Source of the DNA: Isoetes taiwanensis
Taxonomy: Eukaryota; Streptophyta; Lycopodiopsida; Isoetales; Isoetaceae
Reading direction: 5' to 3'
Assembly (NCBI GenBank): GCA_021234155.1
Contig: JAJEKV010000072.1
Coordinates: 3,912,407-3,976,406 of the forward strand
Length of the DNA: 64,000 bases
The notes under the pieces were generated by a model. It worked only from the letters and a program-made list of their open reading frames with translations. It was not told the DNA's origin and ran no database searches. Shown one piece after another: positions 11,245-21,835 of the stretch; positions within the stretch are counted from its first letter, which is position 1; every line of letters begins with the position of its first letter. Position numbers and translations under genes: made by a program.

Positions 11245-11526
11245 CGAAGATGGTTCTAAAGTCCCCACGTTCAAAGCCCTTTTAGCAGAAGTACCGTACC
11301 TGGATCCACTTGGTGGCACTAGTAATTCCAAGTACCTTACAAATTGGGTTAGCAATGCGCACACATCAGGAGCAGTTGGAGAAAATCAAATAACTGTGAA
11401 TAGGATCGACCCAAACAGCGAGAAGAAGGATGATGAAAAAAATTGGTTCTACTTGGATCCGCTGGTGTCAATTCATAGTTGCAGCAGAGAAATGGAAAGA
11501 TTCTACACGGCCGATATGGTTGCTTA
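11245..11526 (+). pseudogene. Copy A, middle part, of the unknown gene
   Basis: Resumes the gene immediately after the copia element and aligns with copy B 17225-17505. The reading frame (ALLAEVPYLDPLGGT, then WFYLDPLVSIHSCS) is well preserved. It is interrupted after the TTA at 11524-11526 by two MITE-like elements. Confidence 0.8.
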
Positions 11527-11691
11527 GGGACGCCTCACATGTGAGCGGCAAGTTTTGCCGGACGTCAAGCCGTTCAAGACGCTCTGGTCTGAACTGCTCC
11601 AGCAGTTCGGAGACGACCGGCTCAAACGTCAAACCGGCCGTCTCAAATTTCGTTCATGTGAATGCGTTTTAATCTACATGTGAGGTATCTC
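11527..11691. mobile_element. TTA-flanked MITE-like element 1
   Basis: 165 bp bounded by GGGACGCCTCACATGT and an imperfect inverted copy ending ACATGTGAGGTATCTC (13 of 16 match), with TTA on each side. A 3-bp TTA duplication and a GGG-starting terminus fit the PIF/Harbinger (Tourist) group. No transposase is encoded. Confidence 0.75.
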
Positions 11692-11694
11692 TTA

Positions 11695-12107
11695 GGGACG
11701 CCTCACATGTAACGGCTCCGGACGGCGCCTCCCCAATGTGAACGTCTCCGGCAAGAATTTTGAGGCGTTCACATGCTGGACTTCAAGATTGCTACACCAT
11801 CACCGGTTTTTGCTACTCCATCACTGTTTTTGCTACTTCATCACCGGTTTTTGCTACTCCATCACTGTTTTTGCTACTCCATCACTGTTTTTGCACACCG
11901 AACTTCAAGATTGCTTCAAGATTTTACCTATTGCTACAGGTGAAGACCGAAAATGACTGGAAACGGAGGTCAAGACGTCCAAATGCTGAAGCAGCCGGTC
12001 GATCAGGAACTGCTGGAGCAGTTTGACGTCCAACGGTTTGGACGTTGAGCCGCCCGGCCAAAAACATGAACATGTGAATACTGTTAGTATTACATGTGAA
12101 GCGTCCC
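11695..12107. mobile_element. TTA-flanked MITE-like element 2
   Basis: 413 bp beginning GGGACGCCTCACATGT and ending ACATGTGAAGCGTCCC (15 of 16 match), flanked by TTA at 11692-11694 and 12108-12110. It abuts element 1 with a shared TTA. Inside, around 11805-11895, a unit of about 21 bp (TTTTTGCTACTCCATCACTG) repeats about five times. Copy B has a single TTA here, confirming insertion. Confidence 0.8.
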
Positions 12108-12411
12108 TTACATGAGGAATAACTCCGTTACATGCGGTTGCTACTACAACTTCTGTGTCAAGACTGCAAATGTCAGTGCTTTACGAAATGGTATTTTTAC
12201 AGAAGGATGTCGAGAGTATCAACTCTTTTCTCGGACTCCCACAACTGATGGAGTACTCCTCTTCTCTTATAACAACAACTTGGATGCTTACTACTTTGTG
12301 TCTGCGTCTGCTTCCTTCTCTAATAACATATCTTCCTCCCTCCCTTTTTTGAATCCAGTTTCAGATACTTTTTATCAAATGTATTATCTGGTGCTTTGTT
12401 TAGAGGATTGT
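12108..12411 (+). pseudogene. Copy A, 3' part, of the unknown gene
   Basis: Aligns with copy B from RNNSVTCGCY to about LCLED, with small indels (for example ALRNGIF in place of AFGYMF). Homology is lost after 12411, so the C-terminal half, including the membrane segments, is missing. The downstream flank of the locus reappears at about 13610. Confidence 0.75.
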
Positions 12412-13609
12412 TTAGAGAACTTGGACTTCGAGGTTGATTCCCTTTAGCCTAACTCTTTCTATTATTTTCAACTTTAAGTACATTGCAAGCATGAGTAGAC
12501 ATGCTTTTTGTAGGCAATTCTACATGAAAACTTCTTATATCTGTTTTCTTTTCAAGTTATGTAGATGAATGTCGAGTTTGAGTTAGGCAAATCTACGAGT
12601 TAACATGGTAATCTACGAAGTTAGTCGTGGTAAAAGGTCGGAAACCAGAACACTACTAAAGAGAATCACGACAGACGTTTGATTGCCCTAGCAAAATCTC
12701 GAATGTTAGTGTATCTTAAGAGCATTTGAAAGATTGGCTAGTCTTTACCACGTGCCTCGGCTTCACACCTCGAGTTAACAACACCAGACATGTAGAATAT
12801 CTAGAGATCCGGAATCTACGATCTAACGGTCATTATGTAGTGGCAATTTAAGAACCAGATATAAAGAGTGTACTCATTGCCATTATGGGCCAGAAAAGAA
12901 AGAAATTCTATTTGTAAATTTCATAGGAGAAGCTCGAAATATTAAGAAATCTATGGAAGCTTGTGTAGAATCTTAGAGAATCTAGAGGTATCTTAAAGGG
13001 ATCTAGGGGCATCTTAAGGAAATATTGGAGAATCAAATATCTTCATAAAATATTGAGGAATCTAGGGGAACCTTCTAGAATATAATAGAAGGGAATATAG
13101 GGGAATCTAATGGAATTTGATAGAGGATTGTTAGAACCTCAAGGAATCTGAAAGGAATCTTGAAGAATCTATGAGAATCACAGAGAATCTAGAAGAATCT
13201 TTGTAATCTAGGAGAACCCTTGGAAGCCTTAATGAAATTTAAAAGAATCTTGAAGGAATCTAGAGAACCTTGAAGGTTCTATTGGAATCTTAAAGAATGT
13301 AGGGAGTCTGCATATAATCTTAGGGAAGCTGATCGTAAGGGAATCTAGGTGGATCCTTCACAATTCGTAAAGACGTTGTGTATAGAAAGTCTATCAAAAT
13401 CATTTCACCTTTATGAAATATCAACGGAATATCAAAAGATTTGCGAATCTTTATAAAATCTAGTGAAATTAATAAAAACATAGTTTTCAAAATCTGATGG
13501 AATCTCACGCATACTCTCACGAATCTTAGTGACATTGGCTCATACAATGGATTATCTACAATCTTTAAAACATGTTCATTCAACTTCGTACAGGCCCTAC
13601 ATAGTACAA
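12412..13609. other. Gene-free spacer with GAATCT-type short repeats
   Basis: No gene is supported. From about 12950 to 13340 the DNA is a degenerate mosaic of 12- to 20-bp units built on GAATCT(A/T)GG and GAATCTT. It replaces the region where copy A should encode its C-terminus. Confidence 0.6.
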
Positions 13610-14035
13610 AGACTTGTAATATATATAAAAACTATATATTCTTGATTCTATATATAAACTCCCTTTTCATACTAATTTTTTCTCGCCAAGCCAAAATCTC
13701 AAATGGGTTTTTAAACTCAAACGAACTTTTTGGATTTCAATCCAGAATTGTGAATCTAACGCTTAGCCTGCTAGGAAAAATTTCTTATGAAATGTAGTAT
13801 TCAATTTAACTTATTCCTGAGAAACTACATTGAATATGTTCACTATTTCCACCTCTATAATTGAGTACTTGAAATACATTCTTGGAATACTTGAGTGGTA
13901 GAACCTTAAACCCGCCACAACCAAAGTCGCGGGTTCGAGTATGGCTAACATAGCGTAGTGATGGAAACTGTAAAATCATTGCCCTGCAATCACAAGTTCA
14001 AGATTGGCCATATTTAATATCTATATATAATACTA
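13610..14035. repeat. 3' flank of locus copy A, with tRNA-like segment
   Basis: Matches 21985-22385 downstream of copy B, showing that the whole locus, not only the gene, was duplicated. Around 13885-13945 it holds TTGAGTGGTAGAACC followed by GCGGGTTCGAGTATGG, resembling RNA polymerase III A and B boxes. A second B-box-like AGTTCAAGATTGG follows near 14008. A tRNA-derived SINE is possible, but the cloverleaf does not close. Confidence 0.55.
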
Positions 14036-15179
14036 AAACCGAAATAAGATGATAGTTTGTGCGGGATTTGATGTGTTATGATTTCAAAGGTGTGAGTCAA
14101 CAAATATAGTCTTCTCATTACTGACATTTCAGTTTTCTTACTGCCTTTTGGTTGATTCTGCAGACAAGTAGTGAACATTCAGTTTGCTTTGCAGCTCCAG
14201 AAAAGGAGGTATAAGTAATGGCAAAGGCTCCTGAAAGGAAGCTCAAGAGGGCCTTAGAAGTTGCCCATATTTCGAAGATATTTGTATTTGTCTTGAGTAA
14301 TCTTTATTATGGAGTTGGTTTATTCACTTATCCAGAAACTTTGTGGAGATTGAGGTGATTAAAAATTGTAGTTGGACAGCGAATGGCCAGCACACCTGTG
14401 TAAGTGCAACCTTGTGATTCACTGGCAAAGGTAATTCGTGGTGCTTGATTCAGATGCATTTGCTAGATGTGTGTATAAGTAATATAATGTTAATGTCAGA
14501 GCTATAGCTCACAAGGTTGCTCTGTGTATAACAGTACGGTGGTCATTAATAGAGAGCGCTCTGTGAAAGTATATGTTCAAATTTGTGCAAATGGGTCATC
14601 ATACACATGTATCGGTCACCCTGGTTTGTCTTATTAAATGCTATGTATTGAGTACCATTAAATGCTATATAATGACATTCGGATAGCTTTGCGGAGTTGT
14701 AATATGTATATATAGGTCATTTGGGATGTCCTTCATATGGGATTGGTGCAGGGTTGGAAATTGAAGGCTCCAAGCCTTGCAAGACCCTAAAAACCATGCA
14801 AAATAAAGTCCAGAAAAAAGTAGATCTTAAAAAACATATCTACATTTTCCATAGCCTTGCAAAATGAAAGTCAAAAAAGAAAATTGCCATGCAACAAAAA
14901 GTCTACTTTTGGCATAGCCATGCACTTATATCGCTATTTTAAATATATGTATTATATACGTATTATGTATCAACCAACCATTGTACTATTATGATATAGA
15001 TACCATATATACTAGAGAAATAAAAATTGGAGAAATCAAAGAAAGAAGTAAGGAATAATATATATAAATAGCAAGAAATTCATCATTTTACATTATAGCA
15101 TTATAGTTATGGTTTGGCATGGTGGCAAATAATATTGCCAACCAAAATTTGGATTCTAAAAAATTTCATTTGCTTGGTC
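14036..15179. other. Spacer with one short possible reading frame
   Basis: No gene is established. A 46-codon frame from ATG at 14218 (MAKAPERKLKRALEVAH...) has no recognised relatives. The rest is AT-rich, with CCATGCAA-like repeats around 14790-14930. Confidence 0.35.
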
Positions 15180-16779
15180 GTATGTGGCCTGCAAGACCTT
15201 TAATCTTAGCGGTCAATGACAATGATTTTAGAACTGGTCAATCTTTGTGCTTGTAACAAGAAAGGCCATGTGAGCGTAACGCTCACACAGCATGAAGATT
15301 TGGAATATCCAGCTCCCAAGAAGATTAGGGGAGTGTACCCACTAATCCTGCACTTAAAGTTTAAACTTTTCAAGTTTCAATGTTATTTACTATTGTATCG
15401 TTCATTTTATATTATATTTGTGCTAAAATGTATTCGTGAAACATGCAAATGAGAAAGTGGTTATTCTCAAATTAATAGAATAGTGCTTATACACCTTATG
15501 TAATATCTGACCCTTTCTCTAATTGCGTAAGATAATGCACAAGACCATTAATGGTCAATGGCAATCATTGTCTTGCCTTAATTACACATGTCCAATCTAG
15601 ATCACGATTCTCTTTAGTCATTTTTTGAGGCAACCACGAGTGTTGGAAAAAGTTTGAGGTAAAGAAAGTCTTTCGGATTCAAAATTCAAAGTTCCGGTTC
15701 AGTTAGTGCATGGCAGAAAAATTCATAATAGATTTCCATGTATATTTTGACAAGGACTAAACAACTTTCCGCTTAAAGACATGGAATATCCAGCTATCCA
15801 AGGACATGGCTGAAAGTTTTCGTAACATTGGCCTAGCCATTTAATATCCATTTAATGATGGTCGTATGTGGCCCGCAAGACCTTTAATCTTAGCAGTTAA
15901 TGACAACTTACACATGTCCAATCTAGATCACGATCCTCTTTAGCCATTTTTTGAGGCAACCACGAGTGTTGGAAAAAGCTTGGGGTAAAGAAAGTCTTTC
16001 GGATTCAAAATTCAAAGTTCCGGTTCAGTTAGTGCATGGCAGAAAAATTTATAATAGATTTCCATGTATATTTTGACAAGGACTAAACAACTTTCCGCTT
16101 AAAGACATGGAATATCCAGCTATCCAAGGACATGGCTGAAAGTTTCCGTAACATTGGCCTAGCCATTTAATAGCCATTTAATGATGGTCATATGTGGCCC
16201 GCAAGACCTTTAATCTTAGCAGTTAATGACAACAATTTTAGACCTAGTCAATCTTTGTGCTTGTAACAAGAAAGGCCATGCGAGCTAAAGGCTCTCACAG
16301 CATGAAGATTTGGAATATCCAGCAACCGAGGACCATTACCTAAGATATTTTTGAGTAGGATTAAAAGTTTCCCTATCACTGGCCCAACCATTTATTGTTA
16401 GGGCCCAACCATTTATTGTTAGTCGTATGTGCCTCGCAAGGCCTTGAATCTTAGTGGTCAATGGCAGAGATGTTTGGCCTAATGGTTTAGGGGAGGGTGC
16501 CCACTAATCCCGCACTTAAAGTTTAAACTTCTACATATCGTGATTTATGCATCAAACGAATACAAATAAGGCATCATTGGAAAGATCAGATCCTAAACTT
16601 TCTCTGGATCAAAATGTTAGCTCATTTAGATAAGTTGACAAAAAGTTACAAGGTGTCGGGGGTTGGGTCCCCGCACCAAATGCCCAGTCATCCTGCCCCC
16701 ATTGACATAATGGTTTTAGACCTAGTCAATCTTTGGGCTTGTAATAGAAAAGGCCAGGCTTGCCAAACATTCTCACGGC
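15180..16779. repeat. 5' flank of locus copy B with internal duplication
   Basis: Corresponds to 4959-6019 but longer. A partial extra copy lies at about 15180-15360. The apparent empty site for the DUF7869 insert is at about 15410-15430. A unit of about 326 bp beginning TTACACATGTCC repeats in tandem (about 15582 and 15908). The unit GGGCCCAACCATTTATTGTTA occurs twice near 16380-16425. No coding region is visible. Confidence 0.7.
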
Positions 16780-17906
16780 ATGAAGATGATCTCCATATTC
16801 TTTCTTGCCTTGTTTATGGGAAGAGCAGCATTTGCTGATTCCGCTCCTCATTATGCTGATTTAATAACCAAATCTGCCGATGCCAGTTCATGTCTTGAAA
16901 GAGCACTCTTTGCAAGAGACAATGATCCGTTTTACGAATGGATCAGCAGCTCTTCTTTTGTGAATGGATTTGGAATTAATGACAGCATTTCAGTTCAAGG
17001 GGCAGGGATAGCGTATAAAAAACTGAGTGCATGGAGAGTGGCAGGGCAGACAGCAGATGGGAGGAGCGTGAATCTGTTCAATTCGCCAGAGCCGCATGTC
17101 TCTGGAGGATCCTTCCACCAGAGCGGTCGAAATATCTTTGCAAATATGACGGTATATTGGGGTGTGAGCATCAGGATGTGCCCCAATTCATGCCGCTACA
17201 CCACCCAGATAATTGCTACACTCGAAGATGGTTCTAAAGTCCCCACTTTCAAAGCCCTTTTAGCAGAAGTACCGTACCTGGATCCACTTGGTGGCACTAG
17301 TAATTCCAAGTACCTTACAAATTGGGTTAGCAATGCGCAAACATCAGGAGCAGTTGGAGAAAATCAAATAACTGTGAATAGGACCGACCCAAACAGCGAG
17401 AAGAAGGATGATGAAAAAAGTTGGTTCTACTTGGATCCGCTGGTGTCAATTCATAGTTGCAGCAGAGAAATGGCAAGATTCTACACGGCCGATATGGTTG
17501 CTTATATGAGGAATAACTCCGTTACATGCGGTTGCTACTCCAACGTCTGTGTCAAGACTGCAAATGTCAGTGCTTTCGGTTATATGTTTACAGAAAGATG
17601 TAAGGAGAGTATCAACTCTTTCTGGACTCCCACAACTGATGGAGTACGCCTCTTCTCTTATAGCAACAACTTGGATGCTTACTACTTTGTGTCTGCGTCT
17701 GCTTCCTTCTCTAATAACATATCTTCCCTCCCTGATACTATGGATTTAATAGGTACTGTTTCTCAAATGTATTATCTGATGCTTTGTTTAGAGGATTGGG
17801 TAAACAGCAACCCTCATCCGGACTTCAACGAAAAGTTGTCTTATTGTTCTCAGATTTATTCTTACAATTTAAATGAATTGACGCATGATACGACCCCATC
17901 AAATTC
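16780..17906 (+). pseudogene. Copy B, 5' part: unknown secreted/membrane protein
   Basis: I do not recognise the family. The ATG at 16780 is conserved with copy A. The first 20 residues form a classic signal peptide (ISIFFLALFMGRAAFA). The following 355 residues look extracellular, with scattered Cys (RMCPNSCRY, VTCGCYSNVC, TERC), possible N-glycosylation sites and no membrane segment. At codon 376 an LTR element interrupts the gene. As it stands, the frame would continue 31 residues into the LTR and stop at 17998-18000. Without the element and one copy of AATTC, the frame continues exactly into 21004-21835, giving a 652-residue single-exon protein. Translation is otherwise undamaged, so the disruption is recent. 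Confidence 0.8.
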
Positions 17907-18175
17907 TGTTGGAATTTATGATGTTTGTTGTCCATTCTATTTTTGGAGATGGCCGTTGGAGCTCCACCGACATAGAGCCCTTTATATGAAGGACTCTTAG
18001 ATCACTGGATATGCATCTTCTTTCTCTGTTTCCTTGTGTGCTTCTTCTCATGTGAGCGCTGGATCTTTCACTATGGGCGTGGTCCCGAGCCCTATTCGGG
18101 ACATGACGATGATACATTGGATTCTGTGTTTGATACACTCATTGTAAAGACTGAGGAGCTCAGTATTTTTCAACA
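17907..18175 (+). repeat. 5' LTR of the non-autonomous element
   Basis: 269 bp from TGTTGGAATTTATG to TTTTTCAACA. No difference from 20730-20998 was found on reading both copies. Confidence 0.95.
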
Positions 18176-18189
18176 GGTTATGGGCCCAC
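18176..18189 (+). promoter_or_regulatory. Primer-binding site identical to that of the copia element
   Basis: GGTTATGGGCCCAC, complementary to the anticodon arm of initiator tRNA-Met. It is identical to the site at 6732-6745 although the LTRs of the two elements are unrelated. Confidence 0.8.
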
Positions 18190-18361
18190 GCATGCTCAAA
18201 CTCGCTTAAGTCGCTTTGTAGTTTGAGTTCTTGTGCTTTTATTTTTTCATGCTGAGGAAGCTTCATGACGCACTGTTTAAGAACTTGTTTCAAAAGTTTT
18301 ACCTCTGTTGGAGGAGTTCGCTTTTGATCGTCACTTCTGTTTTAAGGTATCATCCATTGCA

Positions 18362-18775
18362 GTTGAAGGCTTTGAGATCCCAGATGCCCAGGAAGTGGAA
18401 GACGATGAGGTTGATTCAGGTTCTCATAGAGAAGGAGAAGAAAGAGAGATCAATACTGGCTTCAAGAAGCTGTTGGTGAAGCAGGGCGAGGGCTGGATAG
18501 TCATGAGAGCGTTGATGAGGTCACAACTCATTATACTGAAACACTGTTGGATGCAACGAGGTTTGATTCAAGCCGCAACAGGGACGAACCATTTATTTTA
18601 AGCTCGGTCAAGGCCTGGTTATAAAAAGATGGGATTATGGAATTGCAACAATGGAGAAACAGGAAAATGAAGTGTTCATCATACCTCTTGAACTTGCTTT
18701 GTGGAGTCTTGTGCCCCTTCAACAATCCCTCCAAATGCTTCTTTGAAGTTTGATGTTGAGGACGCCAATAATGGT
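18362..18775 (+). pseudogene. Captured FKBP62/ROF-like peptidyl-prolyl isomerase fragment
   Basis: Read across frame breaks, this gives the N-terminal end and first FKBP domain of a ROF-type immunophilin. Landmarks in order are an acidic leader with FEIPDAQEVEDDEVDSG, then FKKLLVKQGEGW, LDATRFDSSRNRDEPF, WDYGIATMEKQENEVF and PPNASLKFDVE. These correspond to the canonical FDSS, GWD-xGI-xTM and PPNATLxFDVE motifs. The pieces run together without introns, indicating capture from spliced RNA. Stops and shifts (for example after GEGW and around 18600) make it non-coding now. FKBPs are cis-trans prolyl isomerases and HSP90 co-chaperones; no such activity is expected here. Confidence 0.8.
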
Positions 18776-19149
18776 GCCCCGTGAAGATAAAAAGTGTGAA
18801 GGCCAAAAGTTGCGTATGAAGTTGCGCTTAAGTTCTCAAAGAAATTGGTGTAATGACCCCTTCAAAATGGAATTGAGTTCTATGTGAAGAACATATTAAA
18901 AAAGGGGAGAGAGAAGATTGCCCGCAGCAGGTCCCAAATGCTCACAAAATGGATGGTTCGAAATGCCGAAATGTTTTGACAGGATGAAATCTTTGCTACA
19001 GTTATTAGCAAAGAACGGGTCCGTGACGCCATGTTTTTTTTTTGCATATCGTAGGATTTGATCAAGGTACACTATTAGTGATGGATTAGTCACCTAGAAT
19101 GTTCTTTTTCCTTTTGGCATATGGAAGTAGGAGTTTCCCCGCAGATAAT

Positions 19150-20120
19150 GTGACGCTTTGTTAGTAGCCTAAAAGCCCGTGGGCAGCATTGGAGAGTCCG
19201 GACAGGCGCAAAAAAGGAGTTTGAAAGGGATTTAATTATTGATAATGGTTTGATACAAATGAATGTCGATGTGGCGCCATTACGTAAGCTTGTAATCTCT
19301 TTGTTAGGCTCGCAATCCAAATTCAACGCCATGGACTTCCCTACTAGCGTGATATGTTCGAGCATGGTTCTCAAATGTAAATTGCATAGATGTTTTGGAG
19401 CGATGAAACTTGAAGGCATGATTCCGGATATTGCAACATTTTTTTTTATGGTTTGAAAGCTTGTTGCAAAAGAAATATGCATTTTTAGGTGCGCATCTCT
19501 TTGAGAAGATGAGGATGATATTAGTCAGCCATTAGTCTAGTCCATGATCAAAGATGTAGTGACGTCAATGGTGTAGAGATCTTGCAAAGATATATAAGGA
19601 GAATCAAAGGTGTTCTTGATTCATTGCGCTGTGTTTTGAATGCCAGTGGGAAATACACAGCTGCTCGAGGTTTGGGGAAGCTCAAACAAATTTTGGTCCG
19701 AAACATGTTGTAGCTAGAAAATACAATATTGACCTGGACGGATATGTCAATGATCATGAAGGCAAGTCTGAGTCTACTGCCGATAGTGATTCTTCTACTC
19801 ATGGTGATGACAATGATGGCATGGACGGTGATATTACTCTGGGGAAGCTGCTTAACAGCTTGAAATTTGGGAAGGCAGACAGCAGGAAGAAAAGAATATC
19901 CCTTGAAATAAATGATGATGAATCACTTGGAATAATGCCATCAAGATGAGCACCGATGTTTTCAGCTTATGCCTCACAAAAGCATTATGCTCCTGTGAAT
20001 AGAGATACAGTGTGCATGAAGCACATTGATTGGTGGATATACAACAGAGATTTTGTGGCTTTGAGAGGGCAGATCATGTACAGATATATCTGTCATCTGA
20101 TTGAAGATATCTAGATGATT
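19150..20120 (+). other. Unidentified former coding sequence inside the LTR element
   Basis: Frame-broken protein-like stretches continue beyond the FKBP fragment. Around 19390-19440 is MKLEGMIPDIATF, resembling the middle of a pentatricopeptide repeat. Around 19712-19947 is an acidic, Ser/Asp-rich reading (LDGYVNDHEGKSE, then LGKLLNSLKFGK). Around 19981-20114 is a further open stretch with HIDWWIYNRDF. None can be assigned securely. They suggest that more than one host transcript, or one longer one, was captured. Confidence 0.35.
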
Positions 20121-20159
20121 GAAGATCAATGCTAATTAGTATGTTACTACGTGATACCT

Positions 20160-20375
20160 TTTTGGTGGCAGTGCCAGGAACGGCCAGGGGCCAAGCCTGG
20201 ACTCCTTTTGTTGAATGTTTTTCTAGCATGTGGCTAGAGGATCATTCTTGTACCCGCAGAGACTTTTGTTGGCGCCAGAACGGCCAGGCCAAGCACTGAC
20301 TCCTTTTTGTTCGGCCAGGGACCAAGCCTGGACTCCTTTGTTGAATGTTTTTCTAGCATGTGGCTAGAGCATCAT
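20160..20375. repeat. Tandem duplication inside the LTR element
   Basis: Two copies of about 100 bp sharing GGCCAGGGACCAAGCCTGGA-type sequence, GTTGAATGTTTTTCTAGCAT and GTGGCTAGAG. No coding potential is visible. Confidence 0.75.
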
Positions 20376-20729
20376 ACTTTTGTATCTGGATCATGGTGAC
20401 AGTGCTAAGAACGGTAGTGGGGGGCATGTAGTTCCTTATCTGTGCCAAGCTTGGACTGCATGTATCTTGTCTGTGCCAGTATGAAGACTGGAGGATATTT
20501 TTATGGTGACAATCATTTCTTTTTGTAGGGAGCCTACATTTGGGCAGCCGTTGGAGCCAAATCAGCCTGATGCGAAGGGAGCCTTCTTTAATTTTCAGCA
20601 ACCCTTTAATTTTCAGCATCCCTTTAAGTGGGGGTGTTGGAATTATGATAATTGCACGGGTGTTCAGAGTTAAATCAGCATGATTCAAAGGGAGCCTTCA
20701 TTGTATTTCGGCATCCCTTTGAGTGGGGG

Positions 20730-20998
20730 TGTTGGAATTTATGATGTTTGTTGTCCATTCTATTTTTGGAGATGGCCGTTGGAGCTCCACCGACATAGAG
20801 CCCTTTATATGAAGGACTCTTAGATCACTGGATATGCATCTTCTTTCTCTGTTTCCTTGTGTGCTTCTTCTCATGTGAGCGCTGGATCTTTCACTATGGG
20901 CGTGGTCCCGAGCCCTATTCGGGACATGACGATGATACATTGGATTCTGTGTTTGATACACTCATTGTAAAGACTGAGGAGCTCAGTATTTTTCAACA
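20730..20998 (+). repeat. 3' LTR of the non-autonomous element
   Basis: 269 bp, matching the 5' LTR throughout. It is preceded by GAGTGGGGG and followed by the AATTC target duplicate. Confidence 0.95.
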
Positions 20999-21003
20999 AA
21001 TTC

Positions 21004-21835
21004 TACGAATCTGATCATCGAGTACCCTCTGGATGTAGTTTATCACAGTGTTGAGAATGCAGTGAATAGCGGAGATAATTGCCGAGATCTCAAGGGGGAA
21101 GGCCAGGTATGCTCCTCTGATATTTTAAGCAATGAACAGCAGCATCAAATAGTCAACATTATAGCAAATTTTAGCCATCTGCTGGAAGTGAGGGATGAGG
21201 CGCAAGATAACTGGGACAACATGGCATCTAAGCTCCATGATATTTACGTGGATATGTTGACAGCACTGGTGGCTATGTTTACAGCCACGGCGGTAGTGTT
21301 CAGCAAGACAGTGGTGGCAGCAGAGCAGCTGCTTGTAGGCTCCATTATGGCCGGCCTCAGGAAGATCATTTCAAAACGAAAAGTAAATTCTGAGCAAGAC
21401 GAAGATAAACCAGATGCTGCTGAGGAGGACGAAGATGCATTCTATCCCAATTCATGGTGGCTTGTTGGATTGAGGCTATCTGTGAGGCTTGCTTTTCTGT
21501 TTCTAGTGATATTGAAATTCATGTTCATGGCCTGGGACAACCTTAAGAAGCTGGATATTTCTTCACCACAGGAGGGTTGGACAGGAACTCTTCACTACCA
21601 GCAAGACGACATGGCATTTCTTGTCACCACTACTTCCACCATTCAGCTTACACACAGAAGCATCACTATCAACGTCTCCAAAGGCATACTTGTGCCTTAC
21701 ATATTCTTTGTATTCTTATTCAGTTGTTTGCACCTCCATCGAAACCCTCTCTTGCGTAACTACATCATCCTGCCCTCTAATTATGACTTGCTTATAGCCA
21801 ACCACAAACAATCCTCTGCCAAGAAGTCCCCCTAA
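21004..21835 (+). pseudogene. Copy B, 3' part: membrane domain of the unknown protein
   Basis: In phase with 16780-17906 once the insertion is discounted (residues 377-652 of the uninterrupted protein), ending at TAA 21833-21835. It has a hydrophobic/amphipathic helix of about 37 residues around joined residues 459-495, then an acidic loop (EQDEDKPDAAEEDEDAF). A membrane segment lies at about 527-552 (SWWLVGLRLSVRLAFLFLVI) and another at about 603-619 (ILVPYIFFVFLFS), followed by a basic tail. Taken with the signal peptide, the ancestral protein has an extracytoplasmic N-terminal region and a C-terminal membrane domain. It now lacks a start codon of its own in the proper context. Confidence 0.75.

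Larger units (their letters stand above)
17907..20998 (+). mobile_element. Young non-autonomous LTR element carrying captured gene pieces
   Basis: 3092 bp with two 269-bp LTRs that appear identical base for base. It has a perfect 5-bp target duplication AATTC (17902-17906 and 20999-21003), a primer-binding site GGTTATGGGCCCAC at 18176 and a GAGTGGGGG polypurine tract before the 3' LTR. The 2.55-kb interior encodes no gag or pol. Instead it holds an FKBP-like fragment and other unidentified former coding sequence. It must have been mobilised in trans, plausibly by copia relatives given the shared primer-binding site and polypurine tract. Confidence 0.9.

Noticed and set aside
13885..13970. A functional tRNA gene
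   Set aside because: A- and B-box-like motifs are present, but the acceptor and anticodon stems do not pair.
16780..18000. An independent 406-residue protein ending at 18000
   Set aside because: The last 31 codons lie in the inserted LTR, so the stop is an artefact of the insertion.
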